Below are positions 1 through 5,142 of a DNA stretch of 7,644 bases, in pieces. Position 1 is the stretch's first letter. Every line of letters begins with the position of its first letter. Below the pieces are notes generated by a model. The model saw only the letters and a program-made list of their open reading frames with translations, was not told the origin of the DNA and ran no database searches. The stretch spans positions 1 through 7,644 of the forward strand of contig JAPLJE010000158.1 of assembly GCA_026388755.1 (NCBI GenBank), written 5' to 3'. This DNA comes from Deltaproteobacteria bacterium. GTDB lineage: Bacteria > Desulfobacterota > Desulfobacteria > Desulfobacterales > Desulfatirhabdiaceae. Made by a program: the position numbers and the translations under genes.

Positions 1-1312
1 ATCTGCCGCCGGCCTCGAACTGGATCATGCCGTATTTGGCCGGCGGATCCACGGATACAGCCAGAAGGTCGCTGGTAAAGGTTTTGACAATGGCCGGAAG
101 TTCCGAAAATTCATAATCTTCCTGGGTATGGGAGGCATTGCAGGCCGGATTGACGCAGATATCCATCTTGGGAAACTGCGGGGTTCCGCAAGCCTGGCAT
201 TTTCCGCCCACCAGCCCCAGAATCATCTTGTTTTTTCGCCACAGCGTGGTCATGGCCGTCTGGTTCGGGGCTTCGGCCCGGATTCCCGTTTCCGTCTGAA
301 TCAGATTTCTGAATTTCAGGAACTTCGGATAATTGTCGATGGTTTTCTTATTGGAGAGAGCCCCTTTGACCCCGCCTCTTTGGGATAGACGGGTAATGTT
401 GTCGGTTACCACAAAATACAGGGCATCGCATCCCTGCCCGAAACCGGCTGCCAGAATCCGGTCTCCGGGTTTGGCGCTTTCAAGGGCTGCCGTCAGCATG
501 AGCAGGCTGTGGGCGGCTCCGGTCTCCCCGCAGACCTCATGCAGGGTATCGCCAAGTTTATCCAGGGATGCGACCAGAATTTTGGCGATGTTGCGGTGCT
601 CGGCTTTGAACGCACAGGGAAAGACAAGCCGGTCCACATCGGATATCGTAATACCGAGCTGCTTCATCAGACCGTTGACAGCTTCCGGAATGATCTTAGA
701 ATAGCCTTCGTCTCTGGCCCAACGTTCTTCCCATACGTAATCGAAGGCATGGCCGGCGCCCCGGTAATGATCCACAAAATCGCAAGACACGGAATAAGAG
801 CCCTTGAACTCGGCAATGACGTCCCTGTCGCCGACGGCAAGGGCTGCGGCCCCGTCCCCGAACCACATTTCATAAAAATAGGCGGCCCGGGTTTCCCGGC
901 GATCCGAGGCGGTAACCAGAATATGATGTTTGCCGCCGCCACTGACCGATTCCATCGCGGTAATCAGCGCGCTGGTTCCTGCTTTTTGCGAGGCTGTCAT
1001 ATCGAGGGTCATGAGGTTTTTGGGAAGATTCAGGGCTGCAGCCACGATACCGGCATTCTGCCGGTCGCTGAAAGGCAAGGTGGTGGAGGCCAGATAAACG
1101 GCATCCAGAGCATTTTTGTCCTGTCCTTTCAGGCAATCCCGGCAAGCTTCCACCGCCATGGTGACGGCGTCTTCATCCCAGTTGCACATGGAACGCTCTC
1201 CCTGAGCCACCATGGCAATGGCCGGAGCAAACCAGCCCATGGCCTGATATATGGACATTCGATCCAGCCGAAGACGCGGAATATAAGCGCCGAAAGATGT
1301 AATTCCGATCAT
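1..1312 (-). CDS. HMG-CoA synthase-like (thiolase-fold) acyltransferase fused to a DUF35 zinc-ribbon/OB-fold domain, 3' end outside window
   Basis: The frame is open for 437 codons from ATG at 1312 to the window edge, so the C-terminus is missing. A purine-rich GGGGGAAAT precedes the ATG. Residues 1 to about 310 resemble the archaeal-type HMG-CoA synthase/KAS III branch of the thiolase superfamily: N-terminal MIGITSFGAYIPRLRL, FGDGAAALAVG near 151-161, and PGDRILAAGFGQG near 282-294. Residues about 355-437 are DUF35: a zinc ribbon with C372-x2-C375 and C386-x4-C391, then the start of an OB-fold ending GMIQFEAGG. DUF35 partners of thiolase-fold enzymes help bind acyl-CoA (BbsA with BbsB; ChsH2 with Ltp2). 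By my alignment the nucleophilic Cys position is Gln109 (TASQKAGTSA), so ordinary HMG-CoA synthase chemistry is doubtful. It lies 34 bp after the MaoC-SDR-SCP2 gene, probably in one operon. The fold assignment is firm; the reaction (thiolase, decarboxylase or retro-aldolase) is open. Confidence 0.85.
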   Translation of the reverse strand, partial: MIGITSFGAYIPRLRLDRMSIYQAMGWFAPAIAMVAQGERSMCNWDEDAVTMAVEACRDCLKGQDKNALDAVYLASTTLPFSDRQNAGIVAAALNLPKNLMTLDMTASQKAGTSALITAMESVSGGGKHHILVTASDRRETRAAYFYEMWFGDGAAALAVGDRDVIAEFKGSYSVSCDFVDHYRGAGHAFDYVWEERWARDEGYSKIIPEAVNGLMKQLGITISDVDRLVFPCAFKAEHRNIAKILVASLDKLGDTLHEVCGETGAAHSLLMLTAALESAKPGDRILAAGFGQGCDALYFVVTDNITRLSQRGGVKGALSNKKTIDNYPKFLKFRNLIQTETGIRAEAPNQTAMTTLWRKNKMILGLVGGKCQACGTPQFPKMDICVNPACNASHTQEDYEFSELPAIVKTFTSDLLAVSVDPPAKYGMIQFEAGGR

Positions 1313-1346
1313 ATTTCCCCCATTCGAATTAGCGGGTTTTCTCCCG

Positions 1347-2183
1347 TTATCTCATCGCAAAGAGTTTTTCGATCAATTGCGATTTCATGATATCGCCTTC
1401 GATCTTGAGCTTTCCTGAAGTATAGGCCTGCATGGGTTTGAGTTTTCCGTTCATCATGTCCAGAAAATCTCCATCGGCGATTTTCAGGATGCAGGATGGC
1501 TTGTCGTGCCGTCCCAAAGCGACCGTACAGGACTGATTCTGAATGGCGCAGGACCAGTCCCCGCCATTTGCCCCGGAAATGATATACTGAAACACCACAT
1601 TGACGCCGGATGCAGCATCGGGTTTGAACGCACCCGGCATGGCTTTAAACACGGCCGAAGCGGTTTCAAACCCTTTGGCAGTCTCTTTTTGAGCGGATTT
1701 CGGGGTAATGGCTTTCTGCGGCGTCAGTAGCGCTGAGCAGGCATCTCCGACCTGATCGTTGAGCTGGCGGTATTCTTTTCCGTTTTCAAGCGTGGATATG
1801 GCATCAATATTGGCAATAATGTCTTCCACGGTCGGAAAGGTTTTGGCGTTTCCCAGGGTCAGTCCGGGACCAGTTACCACCGCTGCCCGGTTAAAAAAGC
1901 CCATGCCGGCATTGTATACGAACCCGCTGACCGGACACTGTTCCGAACACAGGTAAAGGGCCATCGGAGCCACGAATTCGGGTTTCATCTTCTGAAACAG
2001 CTCCGGCGGAGTGACATCCTCGGTCAGCCGGGAGGCAGCCAGCGGGGCGATGGTATTGACCTTTATATTGTATTTTTCCCCTTCCAGCTTCAGGGTATTC
2101 ATCAGGCCCACCAGACCCATTTTGGCTGCGGCATAATTGGTCTGGCCAAAATTACCATAAAGCCCGGCGGCGGATGTGGTCAT
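1347..2183 (-). CDS. C-terminal part: SDR C-terminal half plus SCP2 sterol-carrier domain, 278 aa
   Basis: The ORF starts inside the SDR fold, so it is a fragment and not an independent gene. Residues 1-21 hold the catalytic Ser4 (MTTSAAG) and Y17-x3-K21 (NYAAAK), with the 13- and 17-residue spacings of human MFE-2 (S151, Y164, K168). It continues with the MFE-2-like [15 protein letters not shown] and a [18 protein letters not shown] tail. Residues about 170-275 are an SCP2 domain ([29 protein letters not shown], here broken as CTVALGRH then [17 protein letters not shown]), a hydrophobic pocket for fatty acyl or sterol ligands. The ATG has no good ribosome binding site, only GGCCGGATCC upstream. 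Any expression would depend on coupling to the upstream half or on frameshifting. A split protein lacking the SDR middle should not be an active dehydrogenase. Confidence 0.65.
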   Translation of the reverse strand: MTTSAAGLYGNFGQTNYAAAKMGLVGLMNTLKLEGEKYNIKVNTIAPLAASRLTEDVTPPELFQKMKPEFVAPMALYLCSEQCPVSGFVYNAGMGFFNRAAVVTGPGLTLGNAKTFPTVEDIIANIDAISTLENGKEYRQLNDQVGDACSALLTPQKAITPKSAQKETAKGFETASAVFKAMPGAFKPDAASGVNVVFQYIISGANGGDWSCAIQNQSCTVALGRHDKPSCILKIADGDFLDMMNGKLKPMQAYTSGKLKIEGDIMKSQLIEKLFAMR

Positions 2184-3322
2184 AAGGATCCGGCCATAGC
2201 CAATGCATCCAGAGCGGTTTGAATGATTGCCTTGCCGCCTCCGGGCGTGGCCACGTTATCATAGTTGGCAATAGCTTCCGCGCCAATGGCCTGGATTTCC
2301 CGAACCACCTGATCTGCCGGCGCGGATGAGCCCTGGCCCGAACCATCCCGGGCGCTGCCCAGATCATTGACCACCACTTTTGCCCCGCGCCTGGCCAGTT
2401 CCAGGGCATAGACCCGGCCCAGACCAGCCCCCGCGCCGGTAATGACCGCAACCCGGCCTTCAAATCGGATGCTTTCCTCCGGCACATCCCCATATTCAAA
2501 CACCCCGTTATCCATGACCACCGCCTCGGTCCGGGCATTTATGGTCCGCCAAACGGCCTTTCCCTCACCGGTTTTCCAGATCAGGGTTTGAATGGGAACT
2601 CCGGGATAAAGGGTCTTGGTAAACCGGCAGTCCATGCGCCGGACTTTTTCAGGCGCTCCCGGAACCAGACTTTGAATCAAGGCCCGGCACGCATACCCGT
2701 GGGTGCATAGTCCGTGCATGATGGGCTTTTCAAACCCGGCCATTTTAGCAAAATCCGGGTTCACATGAAGGTCGAAAATATCGCCGGAAAGACGGTAAAT
2801 GAGGGGTTGGCTTGCAGAGGGATGGGCATCCACGATAAAATCCGGTGCCCGGTTCGGAAACACGACTGCTTCCTTTGGCGCGTTTTCGCCCCCGAATCCG
2901 CCGTCAAGCCGCGAAAATATGGTCATAATGCTGGTAAAAAGCTTCTGGCCATCGGAATGATATGTATCGCTTTCCGCAACAACAAGGGCGCCTTTTTCAG
3001 CGCCCTTGTCATAGTAGTGGATGATTTTTCCCTGGGTGGTCAGCTTGCCTTCTGTGGGAATGGGTCGATGAAAGATCAGGCGCTGCTCCCCATGAAGGAT
3101 TCCGGCCAGATTGACATTGGAGGTGGCGCCAATATGGGCCAGGAAATCAAAAATGGCCGCAATGGAGAAACTTGGCAATACTTTCAGTTGTTTTTCATAA
3201 CAGTACTCCAGCTCTGAAGAGCCGGACCCCACCCCAAGGGCATACAAAACCACGTCTTTCCAAGTATAATCCTTGCTGACAGGGCCAATGGGTTTTCCCA
3301 CTGCCTCCAGATTTAACGCCAT
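2180..3322 (-). CDS. N-terminal part: MaoC (hydratase 2) domain plus truncated SDR domain, 380 aa
   Basis: Residues about 1-285 are a double hotdog hydratase 2. The signature is [20 protein letters not shown] followed by [13 protein letters not shown], with D181 and H186 at the D-x4-H spacing of the MFE-2 catalytic pair. This family hydrates trans-2-enoyl-CoA to (R)-3-hydroxyacyl-CoA. The usual Asn two residues after the Asp (GDxNPLH) is Phe183 here, which may alter or reduce activity. Residues about 288-373 begin an SDR domain: [12 protein letters not shown] (TGxxxGxG, residues 295-302) and VVVNDLG, which bind NAD(P). The frame then leaves the family at residue 373 and ends AMAGSL-stop. The TGA overlaps the ATG of the next ORF as ATGA, which could allow coupled translation of the two halves. 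The start at 3322 has a good Shine-Dalgarno sequence. Confidence 0.75.
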   Translation of the reverse strand: MALNLEAVGKPIGPVSKDYTWKDVVLYALGVGSGSSELEYCYEKQLKVLPSFSIAAIFDFLAHIGATSNVNLAGILHGEQRLIFHRPIPTEGKLTTQGKIIHYYDKGAEKGALVVAESDTYHSDGQKLFTSIMTIFSRLDGGFGGENAPKEAVVFPNRAPDFIVDAHPSASQPLIYRLSGDIFDLHVNPDFAKMAGFEKPIMHGLCTHGYACRALIQSLVPGAPEKVRRMDCRFTKTLYPGVPIQTLIWKTGEGKAVWRTINARTEAVVMDNGVFEYGDVPEESIRFEGRVAVITGAGAGLGRVYALELARRGAKVVVNDLGSARDGSGQGSSAPADQVVREIQAIGAEAIANYDNVATPGGGKAIIQTALDALAMAGSL

Positions 3323-3449
3323 TTTTACCCTCCTTTATGTGCAAGTCCAAAAATATCTTAAATATCAAATGGTCATGCCGGTGCAGCCAATATTTCCGTT
3401 TATATGAAAATGATATATTTTCATCCTTCTTTGTGCCCGGGCATGGCTG
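3323..3449 (-). promoter_or_regulatory. Leader region between TetR gene and MaoC-SDR-SCP2 gene
   Basis: This 127-bp gap is AT-rich and contains no ORF. It holds the GGAGG ribosome binding site for the gene starting at 3322, an 8-5-8 inverted repeat (3404-3424), and a 10-bp palindrome TGCCCGGGCA (3434-3443). A possible weak minus-strand promoter is TTGGCT, 17 bp, TGATAT. Its -10 overlaps ATTTGAT (3365-3371), which resembles the core of the palindrome at the TetR promoter (4128-4141). No T-tract follows either inverted repeat, so neither looks like an intrinsic terminator. The structural group may therefore be expressed from here as well as by read-through from the regulator gene. Confidence 0.35.
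3404..3424. repeat. Inverted repeat ATGAAAAT-N5-ATTTTCAT, candidate operator
   Basis: The 8-bp arms match perfectly around a 5-bp spacer, in the leader upstream of the MaoC-SDR-SCP2 gene. Low GC and the absence of a following T-run argue against a terminator. The size and symmetry suit a dimeric regulator, but the sequence differs from the palindrome at the TetR promoter, so it may serve another protein. Confidence 0.35.
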
Positions 3450-4070
3450 TTATTTGGAGAATGCAGGAACAAGAATGAACTTCAGGGTTTCTTTGATCAC
3501 AGCCAGATACTGATTTCGTTCAACATCCAGCATGGGCCGGAAAAAATTTTCTCCGGAAATAAAATTCAGCACGGAATTCCACACGGCCAGAATCCTGGTT
3601 TTCGCCTGAACCGAGATGTGCTGTTTATTCTCTGCCAGGCCCATGGCCACGGCAATGATGGAAACGTATTCCGCCATCTTAACGTGAAGGGTCACACCCT
3701 GCCGGTCCTTGTTGAAATACCCGAACAGAATCAGGTTCGACACCTCCGGGTGCGTAAAGAGATAATCACACATCACATCAATGGCGATCTCAAGGCGGAT
3801 GGAAACGGATTTTCCCTTGACCTTTCGTTCAACTTCCAGAAATTGGGCTCGGATTTCATCGGTAATATCCATGATGACCGCGTCGTAGAGATCCTGTTTT
3901 TCGCCCCAGTGGTAGTACAGCGTGGAGATATCAATCCCCACATCCTTGGCAATCATACGGGTGGTGGTTGCGCCATACCCATATTCCCCGAATTTTCTTC
4001 GGGCCGACGCCAGAATTCGAGCTTTCATGGAAGCCGGATCCTGTCGCGCTTTTTCAAGACGCGATGGCAT
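3450..4070 (-). CDS. TetR/AcrR-family transcriptional regulator
   Basis: The protein is a 206-residue TetR repressor, a typical length. Residues about 15-60 form the DNA-binding domain: MKARILASARRKFGEYGYGA, then TTTRMIAKDVGIDISTLYYHW, with the recognition helix near DISTLYYHW. The remainder is the variable ligand-binding, dimerising domain. GTG at 4076 would add two residues but lies inside the Shine-Dalgarno GGAGGTG. ATG at 4070, five bases after GGAGG, is the better start. It lies directly upstream of, and in the same orientation as, the acyl-CoA genes, so an acyl-CoA or aromatic-CoA ligand is plausible, as for FadR- or PaaR-type TetR proteins. It has its own promoter with a palindrome at the predicted transcription start. 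The ligand cannot be read from the sequence. Confidence 0.9.
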   Translation of the reverse strand: MPSRLEKARQDPASMKARILASARRKFGEYGYGATTTRMIAKDVGIDISTLYYHWGEKQDLYDAVIMDITDEIRAQFLEVERKVKGKSVSIRLEIAIDVMCDYLFTHPEVSNLILFGYFNKDRQGVTLHVKMAEYVSIIAVAMGLAENKQHISVQAKTRILAVWNSVLNFISGENFFRPMLDVERNQYLAVIKETLKFILVPAFSK

Positions 4071-4127
4071 ATCCACCTCCTTTCCCCCCAGAAAATATGC
4101 CCAACATAATTATCCCAACATATGTTT

Positions 4128-4141
4128 CCATCATTTGATGG
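4128..4141. promoter_or_regulatory. Palindromic operator CCATCATTTGATGG, probable TetR autoregulatory site
   Basis: Perfect 6-bp arms flank a 2-bp centre. The site starts immediately downstream of the -10 box and covers the predicted transcription start, where a bound dimer would block RNA polymerase. TetR-family proteins commonly repress themselves from such sites. Just downstream, CCCAACATA occurs twice with a 14-bp period (4100-4108 and 4114-4122) and could be extra contact sites or chance. Confidence 0.5.
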
Positions 4142-4142
4142 A

Positions 4143-4171
4143 CTAATATGAAAAATTCACTCTTCTGTCAA
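4143..4171 (-). promoter_or_regulatory. Sigma-70-type promoter of the TetR gene
   Basis: On the minus strand there is a perfect -35 TTGACA (4166-4171), a 17-bp spacer and -10 TATTAG (4143-4148, 4 of 6). The predicted start falls near 4135, leaving a leader of about 65 nt before ATG 4070. The promoter begins 24 bp past the stop of the upstream repressor gene, with no terminator between them. Confidence 0.65.
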
Positions 4172-4194
4172 GCATAAACAAGAAGTCTATCAAG

Positions 4195-4956
4195 TTAGGA
4201 CTGTCTCACATCCTTGCTCATCCATACGACCCTGCCAACGCAGAGCCGATGCCAATCCAAAAGGGAGATGTCCGGCGGATAGCTGGAATTGTCGCTGATC
4301 AGGACAAACCCCTTCCCTTTTTCCCAACGTCGGACTCTTTTGACGGCTGCCATATCGATTCCACCGTCCGGAACATTCACAACAAATATCCTGCCATCAA
4401 TCTGTTCCTTATCGGACTGGTCCACGACCACGATGGCGCCCTGGGGAATGGTTGGGGCCATTGAGTCTCCGCCGACCTTCAACGCGGAAAGGTTATGCCT
4501 GGCGCTTCCCTGAATCTCCGGTTTATAAATGACGACCATCGAAGCAGGCGGTTCATACGGATCAAAAGCCATGCCATTTACACCTGCAGCCAGTTTGCCG
4601 GATGCATACAGGGGAATACCCCGGTAATCATCGATACTGCCATTTAAAAAAAATTTTTCGGCTTGAGAATTGACCTGAATGATCAGGTTATGTTCCGACT
4701 CGGGTTCTACGGCTTTTACCTGGATGGATTTGCCTGCCTCCAACATGTCTTCCAGCGTATGGAAGCCGCAGGCTCTGGCAATGGCAGCTTGTGTTCGGGC
4801 AGAAGCCTTGTTCGTCCCTGCCATGATCTGGCTGATAAAGGCCTCTGTCACGCCGGCCTGCACGGCAATATTACGTTGAACACCATAGCCCTTTGATAAA
4901 GCATAATCATTCAGGGCCTGCCAGAAATATTCATAAAGTTTGATTGGAGATTCCAT
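4195..4956 (-). CDS. LexA/CI-type repressor: helix-turn-helix plus S24 self-cleaving peptidase
   Basis: The protein has 253 residues. Residues about 25-65 form a helix-turn-helix (IAVQAGVTEAFISQIMAGTN); residues about 112-245 are a peptidase S24/LexA C-terminal domain. The catalytic Ser165 sits in GGDSMAPTIPQG and the general-base Lys206 in MAAVKRVRR. A likely autocleavage site is Ala124-Gly125 in KLAAGVNG, 41 residues before the Ser. In this family RecA bound to single-stranded DNA stimulates self-cleavage and derepression. No integrase, structural phage gene or LexA partner is visible, so it is an orphan phage-type repressor. The start has only an A-rich tract and no Shine-Dalgarno sequence. 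Divergent from it is the small-ORF chain at 5063-5216, separated by palindromic AT-rich DNA, which is the probable target along with its own promoter. Confidence 0.88.
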   Translation of the reverse strand: MESPIKLYEYFWQALNDYALSKGYGVQRNIAVQAGVTEAFISQIMAGTNKASARTQAAIARACGFHTLEDMLEAGKSIQVKAVEPESEHNLIIQVNSQAEKFFLNGSIDDYRGIPLYASGKLAAGVNGMAFDPYEPPASMVVIYKPEIQGSARHNLSALKVGGDSMAPTIPQGAIVVVDQSDKEQIDGRIFVVNVPDGGIDMAAVKRVRRWEKGKGFVLISDNSSYPPDISLLDWHRLCVGRVVWMSKDVRQS

Positions 4957-4962
4957 ATCTTT

Positions 4963-4991
4963 TTTTTAACAAGTTATCGTGAAAATGCCAA
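4963..4991 (-). promoter_or_regulatory. Possible promoter giving a leaderless repressor mRNA
   Basis: On the minus strand TTGGCA (4986-4991), a 17-bp spacer and TAAAAA (4963-4968) precede ATG 4956 by 6 bp. Transcription from this promoter would begin at or next to the A of the start codon. That fits the absence of a Shine-Dalgarno sequence, and lambda cI from PRM is a known leaderless repressor mRNA. The A/T-rich setting makes chance matches likely. Confidence 0.25.
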
Positions 4992-4998
4992 TAAAAAT

Positions 4999-5019
4999 AA
5001 ATTAATATTTTATTAATTT
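4999..5019. repeat. AT-only inverted repeat AAATTAAT-N5-ATTAATTT
   Basis: Perfect 8-bp arms flank a 5-bp spacer in the repressor's upstream region. It shares the TTAAT element with the 16-bp palindrome at 5026-5041 and could be a second, weaker operator. It consists entirely of A and T, so chance symmetry is more likely than for the other site. Confidence 0.3.
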
Positions 5020-5023
5020 TATC

Positions 5024-5053
5024 TTGACTTAATATTAAGTCTTAATTTATTAT
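5024..5053 (+). promoter_or_regulatory. Promoter of the small-ORF chain and membrane peptide
   Basis: -35 TTGACT (5024-5029, 5 of 6), an 18-bp spacer and -10 TATTAT (5048-5053, 5 of 6). The predicted start is near 5060, which leaves about 80 nt before the 25-residue ORF and only about 3 nt before the first short ORF at 5063. The palindrome at 5026-5041 lies inside the promoter. Confidence 0.5.
5026..5041. promoter_or_regulatory. 16-bp perfect palindrome GACTTAATATTAAGTC, probable repressor operator
   Basis: Every position is symmetric with no spacer. It overlaps the -35 box and spacer of the plus-strand promoter and the predicted start of a minus-strand promoter, so one bound repressor could silence both. 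A further half-site-like GTCTTAAT follows at 5039-5046. The position between the S24 repressor gene and its divergent partner is that of a classical shared operator. Confidence 0.6.
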
Positions 5054-5057
5054 AACA
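5049..5057 (-). promoter_or_regulatory. Extended -10 element for divergent transcription of the repressor
   Basis: The minus strand reads TGTTATAAT, an extended -10 (TGn plus perfect TATAAT), with no convincing -35. It shares almost all its bases with the plus-strand -10, so the two promoters would be mutually exclusive. Transcription would begin near 5042, at the edge of the palindrome, and give a leader of about 85 nt before ATG 4956. Confidence 0.35.
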
Positions 5058-5062
5058 CCATA

Positions 5063-5092
5063 ATGACAAACCCACTCCATCGCAATCAATGA
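5063..5092 (+). CDS. Possible leader ORF 1, 9 aa
   Basis: The ORF reads MTNPLHRNQ and starts about 3 nt after the predicted transcription start, so it would be almost leaderless. Its TGA overlaps the ATG of the next short ORF as ATGA. It has no Shine-Dalgarno sequence. Evidence for translation is weak apart from its position in a chain of three overlapping ORFs. Confidence 0.15.
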   Translation: MTNPLHRNQ

Positions 5093-5142
5093 ACCCGAGA
5101 AAAACGATAACACCCCAAAAAACAGGAGGCATCATAAAATGA
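5089..5142 (+). CDS. Possible leader ORF 2, 17 aa, basic
   Basis: The ORF reads MNPRKTITPQKTGGIIK, with four basic and no acidic residues. It starts in an ATGA overlap with leader ORF 1 and ends in an ATGA overlap with the 25-residue peptide ORF. The GGAGG that serves the peptide ORF lies inside it, so ribosomes translating it would unmask or clear that site. This is the geometry of the mok leader of hok, but there is no similarity that I can see. It could be chance. Confidence 0.2.
   Translation: MNPRKTITPQKTGGIIK

Larger units (their letters stand above)
1347..3322 (-). pseudogene. MaoC-SDR-SCP2 multifunctional beta-oxidation protein (MFE-2-like), broken by an internal deletion and frameshift
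   Basis: Two ORFs in different frames together encode one protein: N-terminal MaoC hydratase, SDR dehydrogenase, then a C-terminal SCP2 lipid-binding domain. Eukaryotic MFE-2 has the same three domains in the order SDR-MaoC-SCP2. The first ORF runs through the SDR start to TALDA and goes out of frame at about 2199-2204. The second frame resumes exactly at the SDR segment [14 protein letters not shown]. Compared with remembered human MFE-2, about 50 residues are absent, including the NNAG motif and the catalytic-Asn region, so the missing DNA is about 154 nt (a 3n+1 length). An intact version would be about 710 residues. The dehydrogenase is almost certainly dead; the MaoC part could survive. 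The alternative is an assembly error at this point. ATG at 3322 follows GGAGG (GGAGGGTAAAAATG). Confidence 0.8.

Noticed and set aside
1328..1346. Small hairpin between the MaoC-SDR-SCP2 gene and the thiolase-fold gene as a terminator
   Set aside because: The stem is only 4-5 bp (CGGG/CCCG) with no T-run, and the 34-bp gap favours co-transcription.
509..1390. Long plus-strand ORF of 293 codons
   Set aside because: It lies antisense to the thiolase-fold/DUF35 gene, has no family features, and crosses into the next gene; the opposite frame gives a clear conserved protein.
2714..3217. Plus-strand ORF of 167 codons
   Set aside because: It is antisense to the MaoC domain and reads as low-quality sequence; the minus-strand frame carries the catalytic motif.
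3434..3443. TGCCCGGGCA palindrome as a terminator of the TetR gene
   Set aside because: It is a 10-bp palindrome with no loop and no T-run on the minus strand; read-through into the next gene is more likely.
4074..4076. GTG as the TetR start codon
   Set aside because: It is part of the GGAGGTG ribosome binding site; ATG at 4070 has the right spacing.
4960..4967. T8 tract as a plus-strand terminator
   Set aside because: No GC-rich stem precedes it and no plus-strand gene ends nearby; it is the A tract before the repressor start codon.
4957..5062. Prophage attachment site or integrated element
   Set aside because: The repressor looks phage-like, but no integrase, structural gene, tRNA or flanking direct repeat is visible in the window.
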